Shown piece after piece: positions 6,488-12,625 of a DNA stretch of 15,632 bases (position 1 is the first letter of the stretch; every line of letters starts with the position of its first letter). The stretch comes from Ruminococcaceae bacterium UBA7101 (lineage in GTDB: Bacteria; Bacillota; Clostridia; Oscillospirales; Acutalibacteraceae). A program made the position numbers and the translations under genes. The stretch covers positions 466 through 16,097 of the forward strand of contig DKYL01000068.1 in the NCBI GenBank assembly GCA_002493325.1. Reading direction: 5' to 3'. The notes beneath the pieces are model-generated. The model was given only the letters and a program-made list of their open reading frames with translations. It ran no database searches and was not told the DNA's origin.

Positions 6488-6562
6488 ATGGAACAATATG
6501 TATTTATCATTTTGATATTGATATTTGCAACAGGTTACATATTGGTAATAAAAAAGAAATAA
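6488..6562 (+). CDS. Small hydrophobic peptide, probable type I toxin (holin-like/Fst-like)
   Basis: A 24-codon frame, too short for standard gene calling. It starts MEQYVFIILILIFATGYIL and ends with a lysine tail (IKKK) at TAA 6560-6562. One membrane helix of about 17 residues followed by a basic tail, with an FAT motif near the end of the helix, resembles the holin-like and Fst-like type I toxins of Firmicutes. A GGGGG ribosome site stands 8 bases before the ATG, inside a hairpin. The reasons to treat it as real are its own promoter, the masked ribosome site and a consensus antisense promoter converging on it. The toxin would act at the cytoplasmic membrane. Toxicity is inferred, not shown; it could also be a small membrane regulator. 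Confidence 0.7.
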   Translation: MEQYVFIILILIFATGYILVIKKK

Positions 6563-6595
6563 ACCGCCTGACTTCCACATAAGGCGATTTATTTC
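6550..6595. terminator. Shared bidirectional terminator of toxin and antisense RNA
   Basis: GAAATAAACCGCC (6556-6568) pairs with GGCGATTTATTTC (6583-6595), 12 of 13 positions, with a 14-base loop. On the minus strand it is followed by six T (complement of A 6550-6555), an excellent terminator for the antisense RNA. On the plus strand only a weak TT-rich tail follows. The toxin stop codon lies within the left arm. Confidence 0.8.
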
Positions 6596-6645
6596 TTAAA
6601 TCATCTTTAATTGGGAGCGACCGTCTATCGGATAGCTCCTTGTTC
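6550..6645 (-). ncRNA. Antisense RNA, probable antitoxin of the type I system
   Basis: Predicted RNA of about 96 bases read leftward from about 6645 to the terminator hairpin whose U-run is at 6550-6555. It overlaps the 3' end of the toxin mRNA, including the last codons, and is complementary to its whole 3' hairpin. Its 5' half (CAAGGAGCTATCCGATAGAC... in RNA sense) is nearly the same sequence as the toxin mRNA leader at 6429-6470, including a CTCCC that could pair with the toxin GGGGG ribosome site. Its own hairpin GGAGC/GCTCC encloses that segment. The convergent layout with a shared terminator is that of the Fst/par and TxpA/RatA type systems. Confidence 0.68.
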
Positions 6646-6651
6646 AATTTT

Positions 6652-6680
6652 ATTATAGTATATATTATTCTTTTTGTCAA
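6652..6680 (-). promoter_or_regulatory. Consensus promoter of the antisense RNA
   Basis: On the minus strand: TTGACA (complement of 6675-6680), exactly 17 bases, TATAAT (complement of 6652-6657). Both hexamers match the sigma-A consensus perfectly, as expected for an antitoxin RNA that must outnumber the toxin mRNA. Confidence 0.85.
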
Positions 6681-6757
6681 CGTCAAAAATATGGTACAGA
6701 ATAAATATTCAGTCAGGTTTTCATGCCTGCCTTCAGCCTGCTTTATCGACATTCTGT

Positions 6758-6793
6758 GCTCTGTATGGTTTTTAAACTGTACAGAGCTTTTTT
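6758..6793 (+). terminator. Intrinsic terminator upstream of polA
   Basis: GCTCTGTA (6758-6765) pairs perfectly with TACAGAGC (6780-6787), extendable inward with wobbles to about 13 bp, followed by six T (6788-6793). It points rightward and isolates polA from upstream transcription. Confidence 0.88.
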
Positions 6794-6794
6794 A

Positions 6795-6823
6795 TTGTAA
6801 AGTTCAGTTTGTTGTGGTACAAT
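6795..6823 (+). promoter_or_regulatory. Promoter of polA
   Basis: TTGTAA (6795-6800), 17 bases, TACAAT (6818-6823) with TGG directly before it (extended -10). The start near 6830 gives a leader of about 35 bases with AAGGTGAT (6853-6860) as ribosome site for the ATG at 6864. Confidence 0.7.
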
Positions 6824-6863
6824 ACATTTAATTATGTATAAAGTGATTTACTAAGGTGATTTT

Positions 6864-9464
6864 ATGAAATTATTGGTTCTTGATGGCAACAGTATTGTCA
6901 ATCGTGCCTTTTACGGTATCAGGCTGCTCACCACAAAAAACGGTGAATATACAAATGCTATATACGGTTTTTTAAATATTCTGCTTAAGCTGAAGGATAT
7001 CTGCAATCCTGATGCTGTGGCAGTTGCCTTTGATGTGCACGCACCAACCTTCAGGCATAATATGTATGATGCCTATAAGGCGGGTCGTCACGGAATGCCC
7101 GATGAGCTGAGGGCACAGATGCCTGTATTAAAGGAGATGCTGAAAAACCTTGGTATAAAGACCCTTGAAAAAGAGGGATGGGAGGCAGACGATATTCTCG
7201 GTACTTTAGCAGAGGTTTGCCGCAAAAACGGTGACGAATGCTTTATTGCCACAGGTGACAGGGACTCCCTGCAGCTTGCTCACGGCGGTGTCAAGGTGCT
7301 TCTGGCTCGCACGAAAATGGGACAGGCTGTTACAGATGTTTATGACGAAGCTGCGATTATGGAGGAGTATGGCATTACGCCTGCTGAGCTTATTCAGGTT
7401 AAGGCTTTGCAGGGTGACAGCAGTGATAATATCCCCGGTGTGGCAGGTGTCGGTGCAAAAACTGCGCTTGATTTAATTCAGCGTTTTCACAATCTTGACT
7501 ATATATATGAAAATCTTGATGAAATTGATATAAAAGCAGGTGTCAGAGCAAAGCTTGCCAATGATAAGGATAAGGCATATTTGTCCTTAAAGCTGGGTAC
7601 AATCTGTACCGATGCTCCTGTTGATACGGATATTCACAGCTATGCCGATACCCCTGCGGACAAGCAAAAGGCTGTTGCACAGTTTATCAGACTTGAGCTG
7701 TTTTCGCTGATACCTAAATTTAATCTTGACCCCAATGCTGCACCTGATGTTCAGGAGGAACAGGCAGAGGAGCGTATTCTCAGCCGATTGACCTGTGTAG
7801 ATGCAGACTATCTGCTTGACAGGGTGAGGGGTAAGGATACCTATTTTTACCCTGTGATTATTGACGGTGCAATCAGTGATTTGTATTTTTCCTTTGATGA
7901 TGAAATCATTGTTATGCCAAGTGAAACGCCCGAATATTCCTATTTTGTAAGGAACTTTTTTGAGGATGAGAACACTCCGAAATACAGCTATAATACAAAG
8001 GAACTGCACCGCCTTGCCTGTAAATATGGCGTAGAGCTCAAGGGCGTTAAGGGTGATTTAATGCTGTCGGCTTATCTTTTAAGACCCGGTGACAGCAACT
8101 ATGATTTAGAGCATCTTTGTATGGAATACGGTGTTAAAATCCCTGCGTTTTTAAATGCACTCGGTGAAAAGGATATGACGGTTTCACTGGCAGGAACGGT
8201 TAAGCCACTGTTTGAAAAAATGAACGGTCTTATTGAAGAGGCAGGCGAAACCGAGCTGTTGACAGACATTGAACTGCCCCTTTCTGCCGTGCTTGCTAAA
8301 ATGGAGTTTGCAGGCTTTGAGGTTGACAGAGAGGGCATTGAAGCCTTCGGCAAAATGCTCGGTGACAAGATTAATTCTCTCACAAAATCTATTTATGAAA
8401 GTGTCGGACGTGAATTTAATATCAATTCACCGAAGCAGCTTGGTGTGGCACTGTTTGAGGATTTGGGTCTGCCCTGCAAAAAGAAAACAAAAACGGGCTA
8501 CTCTACAAATGCCGATGTGCTTGAGGGACTTGTGGATATGCACCCTGCGATTTCACAGATACTGGAATATCGCTCCCTTTCAAAGCTGAAATCCACATAT
8601 TGCGACGGACTTTTAAAGGTTATCGAGGAGGACGGCAGAATCCACACCCGCTTTAATCAGGTTGAAACGAGGACAGGCAGAATTTCCTCCCTTGAGCCTA
8701 ATTTACAGAATATACCTATCCGCACTGAGCTTGGCAGAGAAATGCGGAAATTCTTTGTGGCAGGCAAGGGCAAAAAGCTTGTTGATGTGGATTACAGCCA
8801 GATTGAGCTGAGGGTGCTCAGTGACCTTGCGAATGACGAAATCATGATAAATGCCTTCAATAACGGGGATGACATTCACACAATCACCGCATCTCAGGTA
8901 TTCAATATGCCCCTTGAAATGGTTACAAAGCAAATGCGAAGCAGGGCAAAGGCTGTCAATTTTGGTATTGTTTACGGTATCGGTGCTTTTTCACTTGCCA
9001 AGGATATCGGCGTTACAAACAAAGAGGCAAAGCAGTATATTGACAACTATCTTGCTACCTACAGCGGTGTTGATGCTTATATGAAGCATATGATTGATCT
9101 TGCAAAGGACAAGGGTTACAGCGAAACACTCTTTCACAGAAAACGCTATCTGCCTGAGCTTTCCTCATCAAATCATATGATGCGTGCCTTCGGCGAGCGT
9201 GTTGCACGTAATATGCCCATTCAGGGTACGGCTGCCGATATTATCAAAATCGCAATGGTTAAGGTTGACAAACGTCTGAAAGACGAGGGAATGGAAGCTC
9301 ATTTAATACTGCAGGTGCACGATGAATTGATTGTTGAAGCCCCTGAAAGTGAGGCAGAAAAAGCGCTTGCTATAGTAACCGAGGAAATGGAAAATGCCTG
9401 CAAAATGAAGGTGCTATTAAGAGCAGATGGTTCCATCGGGGACACCTGGTACGACGCACATTAA
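6864..9464 (+). CDS. polA: DNA polymerase I
   Basis: An 866-residue repair and lagging-strand polymerase. Residues 1-290 form the 5'-3' exonuclease (flap) domain: MKLLVLDGNSIVNRAFYG, GWEADDILGTL, TGDRDSLQL and the helix-hairpin-helix QGDSSDNIPGVAGVGAKTA. Residues about 300-465 keep the shape of the 3'-5' exonuclease but lack the catalytic DxE motif (DTET in E. coli), so proofreading is probably lost, as in Bacillus and Thermus enzymes. The polymerase domain carries motif A DYSQIELR (D643), motif B RSRAKAVNFGIVYG (R692 onward) and motif C HDE (H819-E821). Length is normal. It has its own promoter, is insulated by a terminator upstream, and no clear terminator follows. Confidence 0.97.
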   Translation: MKLLVLDGNSIVNRAFYGIRLLTTKNGEYTNAIYGFLNILLKLKDICNPDAVAVAFDVHAPTFRHNMYDAYKAGRHGMPDELRAQMPVLKEMLKNLGIKTLEKEGWEADDILGTLAEVCRKNGDECFIATGDRDSLQLAHGGVKVLLARTKMGQAVTDVYDEAAIMEEYGITPAELIQVKALQGDSSDNIPGVAGVGAKTALDLIQRFHNLDYIYENLDEIDIKAGVRAKLANDKDKAYLSLKLGTICTDAPVDTDIHSYADTPADKQKAVAQFIRLELFSLIPKFNLDPNAAPDVQEEQAEERILSRLTCVDADYLLDRVRGKDTYFYPVIIDGAISDLYFSFDDEIIVMPSETPEYSYFVRNFFEDENTPKYSYNTKELHRLACKYGVELKGVKGDLMLSAYLLRPGDSNYDLEHLCMEYGVKIPAFLNALGEKDMTVSLAGTVKPLFEKMNGLIEEAGETELLTDIELPLSAVLAKMEFAGFEVDREGIEAFGKMLGDKINSLTKSIYESVGREFNINSPKQLGVALFEDLGLPCKKKTKTGYSTNADVLEGLVDMHPAISQILEYRSLSKLKSTYCDGLLKVIEEDGRIHTRFNQVETRTGRISSLEPNLQNIPIRTELGREMRKFFVAGKGKKLVDVDYSQIELRVLSDLANDEIMINAFNNGDDIHTITASQVFNMPLEMVTKQMRSRAKAVNFGIVYGIGAFSLAKDIGVTNKEAKQYIDNYLATYSGVDAYMKHMIDLAKDKGYSETLFHRKRYLPELSSSNHMMRAFGERVARNMPIQGTAADIIKIAMVKVDKRLKDEGMEAHLILQVHDELIVEAPESEAEKALAIVTEEMENACKMKVLLRADGSIGDTWYDAH

Positions 9465-9489
9465 AAATCTGCTGATTTAAATATACTAT

Positions 9490-9518
9490 TATTAATAAAG
9501 TGAATTTAAAAATATAAT
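9490..9518 (+). promoter_or_regulatory. Possible promoter directly at rimI
   Basis: A perfect TATAAT (9513-9518) lies 12 bases before the ATG at 9531. The region 17 bases upstream (TATTAA, 9490-9495) is a poor -35. The predicted start at about 9524-9525 would leave a 6-base leader. Confidence 0.4.
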
Positions 9519-9530
9519 GTGGAAATCTAT

Positions 9531-9974
9531 ATGAATATTAAAATTATTAAAGATGCACAAGAGAATACAGCTGATATATTTCTGATAGAGCAAGCCTGTT
9601 TTTCCACACCGTGGACGGAGCAGAGCATAAACGACTCAATCGGAAGTGACAGCAATTATTTCAATGTCGCATATGCTGACGGCAAGCCTGCAGGCTATAT
9701 GAGTATGATGCTTGCAGCAGGCGAGGGGGACATTATGCGTGTTGCCGTATTGCCTGAATACAGACGGCTGGGCATAGGAAGAGCACTGCTTGAGGAATGC
9801 TTTTCATCAAATAACCCCGATGTAGTTTTCCTTGATGTGAGGGAAAATAATATCCCTGCAATCAGGCTTTATGAATCCTTGGGATTTAAAAGCGTCGGTC
9901 TGCGCAAAAACTATTACACAAACCCAACCGAAAATGCGGTTATAATGACATATAATTTGAAGGATAAATTATAA
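9531..9974 (+). CDS. rimI: Ribosomal-protein-alanine N-acetyltransferase-like GNAT protein (RimI family)
   Basis: A 147-residue GNAT acetyltransferase that transfers acetyl from acetyl-CoA to an N-terminal alanine; in E. coli the target is ribosomal protein S18. Visible: EQACFSTPW (20-28), typical of RimI; the acetyl-CoA loop RVAVLPEYRRLGIGRALLEE (70-89) with RRLGIG; LDVRENNIPAIRLYESLGF (101-119) with the conserved glutamate and Y114; and the C-terminal YYTNPTENAVIM. I prefer ATG 9531. A GTG at 9519 would add four residues but lies partly inside the -10 box. There is no Shine-Dalgarno sequence. RimI genes often sit between tsaB and tsaD; here tsaB is missing and an unknown membrane gene separates rimI from tsaD. 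Confidence 0.88.
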   Translation: MNIKIIKDAQENTADIFLIEQACFSTPWTEQSINDSIGSDSNYFNVAYADGKPAGYMSMMLAAGEGDIMRVAVLPEYRRLGIGRALLEECFSSNNPDVVFLDVRENNIPAIRLYESLGFKSVGLRKNYYTNPTENAVIMTYNLKDKL

Positions 9975-10065
9975 AGATGCCGAAAATACAATCCTAATTG
10001 AGATAATAGAAAGATGGCATATGGCGTTTTTATAAGAATATCATAAGTTTTTGCAGGTGCTTGAT

Positions 10066-11445
10066 GTGAGAAAGAGAAACGATATATTTAATAATGAAAT
10101 ATCAAAAGACACAATAAATAATATTGATGCTTTGTTTAGAGAAAACTTTAATGAGTATTATTTAAGTAATAGAAAAATAAAAAATATTTTCTTTTATTCA
10201 ATGGATAATAATTTAGGGTATAGTGCCGTTTTGGAGTATAAGAATTTTAGGCAATATGTCAATTTCTTCTATAATTACTTTTCAATTGAAAATGCAGTTG
10301 TTAATAGCTGTTTTGAATTTGCAATCGACGGAAGAAAGTTTTTGTGTAATTTTGATGATGTATTTGATGTGACGGACAGTGAAGATTTATCTTTTTATAC
10401 CTATTCAAATTGCTTTGAAAATGAAGCTGTTGTGTCATCACTTGGGTGCATTATGTCAGCAACAGAAAAATATTTTGCTCTGCTTAACAGCATTGCCTGT
10501 TCTGATTTCCTGAAAGAAAAATATATTAAAGAAAACTATGGTGTAAGTGAAAATCTTAACAGCATTATAGAAAATGCAATTGATGTTACATATGTTACAT
10601 ATTATAAATTGTTTCTTCAGGCAAATGAAAGTATTGATGATTATTATAAGTATCTGAAAAAGGAATTGGCGAAGCTGTATCATAAAAATCAGCTTGACAC
10701 TTTATATGAAAAACGTGCATATAGGGTGTTGAACAATCTTTCTGAAAAGGATATTAAGCGGCTTGATAAGGAGCTGGAGAAAGCAGACAGGATTTCTAAA
10801 TCTGACAGATTTTTAATGTATCTGCCGATGCTGATTCTTGCTGTGATTTTTGCAATTGCTTTCGGTATTATTGGCTATCATATTGATGAAAATATTTTTA
10901 TTGACTGTATTGGCAAAAAGCATTACTCTTCACTAGTTGCTTTCGGCTTTTCAGGCGCTTGTGTTTCGCTTATTATTTCTGTTCTGCTACCTAATTCTGT
11001 TTACAAACTATTTGTGAAAAAGGATAGGTATGATTCTTTTATCCGTATGGTTAATATGCAGGATATTCAGGGACCGTTTGTATTTAAAGCAATTGTTTAT
11101 GCATTTATTATAATTGCCGTTTTGGTAATAGCAATGTTTTTTACTGTGGTATTTTGCTTCAATGGCATTGCGTTTAAAACAGACAGCATAGTGTATAAAG
11201 AGTTTGCTTTTTCCGAAATGCAAAGATATTCATTTGAACAAACAGAAATAGCAATTGTTGAAGGTTCCTACAACGAAGGTGAATACAGTAGTTATATTGG
11301 TACTGCTTACGCCTTTAAGCTTGGTGATGAGTGGTATGATTATGGTGTCCCCGATGAAAATGAGGTTGTGCAGCTTATAGAAAGTAATATAGAAAAATAT
11401 GATAAAAATGTTAAGATATATAAATCGATAGAGGATATTGAATAA
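10066..11445 (+). CDS. Unknown AT-rich membrane protein with three predicted helices
   Basis: About 459 residues, no family recognised. Counting from this start, residues 1-245 are soluble and rich in N, Y, F, K and D, with a lysine/glutamate-rich helical stretch (about 195-245). Three hydrophobic segments follow at about 251-272, 288-309 and 339-367. The last 90 residues are acidic and tyrosine-rich (YNEGEYSSYIGTAYAFKLGDEWYDYG), probably outside the membrane. I chose GTG 10066, which has CAGGTG 6 bases upstream; TTG 10051 would add five residues but has no ribosome site. AT content is clearly higher than in neighbouring genes, suggesting later arrival or weaker constraint. Its stop shares a base with the tsaD ATG (TAATG), so the two are translationally coupled. 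Function cannot be given. Confidence 0.7.
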   Translation: MRKRNDIFNNEISKDTINNIDALFRENFNEYYLSNRKIKNIFFYSMDNNLGYSAVLEYKNFRQYVNFFYNYFSIENAVVNSCFEFAIDGRKFLCNFDDVFDVTDSEDLSFYTYSNCFENEAVVSSLGCIMSATEKYFALLNSIACSDFLKEKYIKENYGVSENLNSIIENAIDVTYVTYYKLFLQANESIDDYYKYLKKELAKLYHKNQLDTLYEKRAYRVLNNLSEKDIKRLDKELEKADRISKSDRFLMYLPMLILAVIFAIAFGIIGYHIDENIFIDCIGKKHYSSLVAFGFSGACVSLIISVLLPNSVYKLFVKKDRYDSFIRMVNMQDIQGPFVFKAIVYAFIIIAVLVIAMFFTVVFCFNGIAFKTDSIVYKEFAFSEMQRYSFEQTEIAIVEGSYNEGEYSSYIGTAYAFKLGDEWYDYGVPDENEVVQLIESNIEKYDKNVKIYKSIEDIE

Positions 11446-12464
11446 TGAAAATTTTAGGTATTGAGTCCTCCTGTGATGAAACTGCGGCAGCAGTTGTTGA
11501 GGATGGACGAAAGGTTTTATCAAATATAATAGCCACCTCACTTGAGGAGCATAAGCTCTACGGCGGTGTTGTGCCTGAGATTGCTTCACGCCGTCATGCT
11601 GAGTCAATCAGCGGTGTGGTTAAAGAGGCGCTGGAGCAGGCAGGCTGCACAATGGATGATATTGATGCAATAGCGGTTACCTATGCCCCTGGCTTAATCG
11701 GAGCACTGCTTGTGGGTGTTAATTTTGCAAAGGGTCTTGCCTTGGCAACAGATACACCGCTTGTGCCTGTTCACCATATCAGAGGACATATTGCATCAAA
11801 CTATATTTCAGGTGATGTTGAACCGCCGTTTTTGTGCCTTATTGTCAGCGGCGGTCACTCTCATATTGTGGCAGTTAAAAGCTATACTGAATTTGAAATT
11901 ATCGGAAAAACCCGTGATGATGCAGCAGGTGAGGCACTGGATAAGGCAGGCAGAACAATGGGGCTTGAATACCCGGGCGGTGTCAGCATTGACAGACTCA
12001 GCCCGAAGGGTGATGAAAATAAATATGCTTTCCCTAAGCCGAAGGTGACGGGAAGTCCCTATGATTTTTCCTTCAGCGGACTGAAAACCTCTGTTATTAA
12101 TACGGTTCATAATGCCGAGCAAAAGGGTGAGGATATTGATATACCAAGCCTTGCAGCATCCTTCCAGCGAGGTGTTGTTGAGTGCCTGATTACGAATCTT
12201 GAAAAGGCTGCAAAGGACTATGGCTACAGCAAAATTGTGATTGCAGGCGGTGTGTCTGCAAACTCTAAATTAAGGAGCGAGGCTGAAAAGCTCTGCAGGA
12301 AAAATAAGTGGAAGCTATACCTGCCTGAGCTTAAATACTGCGGTGACAATGCGGCTATGATTGCAGCACAAGGTTATTATGAATTTATACAAAATAACAC
12401 CGCTGTCGAAAACCTGAATGCCTATGCCACAATGCCTATTGATAAAAGCTACAAAAGTAATTAA
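11445..12464 (+). CDS. tsaD: tRNA N6-adenosine threonylcarbamoyltransferase TsaD
   Basis: A 339-residue Kae1/TsaD protein that transfers the threonylcarbamoyl group from TC-AMP onto A37 of ANN-decoding tRNAs to make t6A, working with TsaB and TsaE. Visible: GIESSCDETAAAVV (5-18), VVPEIASRRH (42-51), the metal-binding HIRGH (H111, H115), VSGGHSH, GEALDKAGRTMGLEYPGG, FSFSGLKTS, and CGDNAAMIAAQG with the metal ligand D301. All catalytic residues are present and length is normal. The start overlaps the stop of the membrane gene by one base, with GAGG about 11 bases ahead. TsaB and TsaE are not in this window and must lie elsewhere. Confidence 0.97.
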   Translation: MKILGIESSCDETAAAVVEDGRKVLSNIIATSLEEHKLYGGVVPEIASRRHAESISGVVKEALEQAGCTMDDIDAIAVTYAPGLIGALLVGVNFAKGLALATDTPLVPVHHIRGHIASNYISGDVEPPFLCLIVSGGHSHIVAVKSYTEFEIIGKTRDDAAGEALDKAGRTMGLEYPGGVSIDRLSPKGDENKYAFPKPKVTGSPYDFSFSGLKTSVINTVHNAEQKGEDIDIPSLAASFQRGVVECLITNLEKAAKDYGYSKIVIAGGVSANSKLRSEAEKLCRKNKWKLYLPELKYCGDNAAMIAAQGYYEFIQNNTAVENLNAYATMPIDKSYKSN

Positions 12465-12482
12465 TAAGGTGTTATTTAATTT

Positions 12483-12526
12483 TAGCAAAATAATGAATTT
12501 TAATCAGTTCTATTGAATTTTTGCTA
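12483..12526 (+). repeat. Inverted repeat in the tsaD-pckG gap
   Basis: TAGCAAAA (12483-12490) pairs with TTTTGCTA (12519-12526), spaced by 28 bases. The right arm falls between the -35 and -10 of the pckG promoter. It could be a weak tsaD terminator (followed by TTATTT) or a regulator site. Confidence 0.4.
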
Positions 12527-12540
12527 TTATTTGGTATAAT
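12513..12540 (+). promoter_or_regulatory. Promoter of pckG
   Basis: TTGAAT (12513-12518), 16 bases, perfect TATAAT (12535-12540) with TGG before it (extended -10). Start expected near 12547, leader about 80 bases, ribosome site AAAGGAG (12611-12617) before the ATG at 12626. Confidence 0.8.
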
Positions 12541-12546
12541 CTATAA

Positions 12547-12580
12547 GTGAATTACTATAGTGAATAACTATATAGTAATT
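12547..12580 (+). promoter_or_regulatory. Palindromic and tandem-repeat element at the pckG start site (operator candidate)
   Basis: Two head-to-tail 13-base copies, GTGAATTACTATA (12547-12559) and GTGAATAACTATA (12560-12572), differ at one base. They create the palindromes ACTATAGT (12554-12561) and ACTATATAGT (12567-12576) and a 10-bp outer inverted repeat AATTACTATA/TATAGTAATT (12550-12580). The position on the predicted transcription start suits a repressor site or a 5' mRNA hairpin. Confidence 0.55.
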
Positions 12581-12625
12581 TCGTTCTCATTTATATTACA
12601 AACTATTGCTAAAGGAGAATAAGTA

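Larger units (their letters stand above)
6429..6643. repeat. Inverted repeat framing the toxin-antitoxin locus
   Basis: The left arm at 6429-6470 starts CAAGGAGTTATC and contains TATAAACGGT, GGTC and GCTCCC. The right arm, read on the minus strand from 6642 to about 6613, starts CAAGGAGCTATC and contains GATAGACGGT and CGCTCCC. The first 22 bases match at all but a few positions; the right arm lacks about 10-13 bases between the ACGGT and GCTCCC blocks. Each arm lies in the 5' part of one of the two convergent RNAs. Confidence 0.75.
6640..6793 (+). ncRNA. Possible small structured RNA between the TA locus and polA
   Basis: TTGTTC (6640-6645), 17 bases, TATTAT (6663-6668) could start a rightward RNA near 6675 that ends at the terminator at 6758-6793, about 119 bases. 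Inside, GGTACAGAAT (6693-6702) pairs with ATTCTGTGCT (6751-6760) with two wobbles, enclosing a CAGG/CCTG hairpin (6714-6729). The long stem shares bases with the terminator, so the two folds compete. No credible open reading frame covers it. The promoter overlaps the antisense promoter in an AT-rich stretch, so chance is possible. The terminator may instead simply stop read-through from upstream. Confidence 0.35.

Noticed and set aside
6507..6752. 81-codon frame on the minus strand across the TA locus
   Set aside because: It spans the antisense promoter, RNA and terminator, has no recognisable domain and would need to start upstream of the consensus promoter, so it is chance coding.
7587..8009. 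140-codon minus-strand frame inside polA
   Set aside because: It is opposite an intact, conserved polA and has no ribosome site or domain; the same applies to the other long reverse frames inside dus, nagA, tsaD and pckG.
9975..10065. Promoter or terminator between rimI and the unknown membrane gene
   Set aside because: Only short, imperfect ATGCC/GGCAT pairing and a TATAAG without a -35 are present; nothing convincing is seen.
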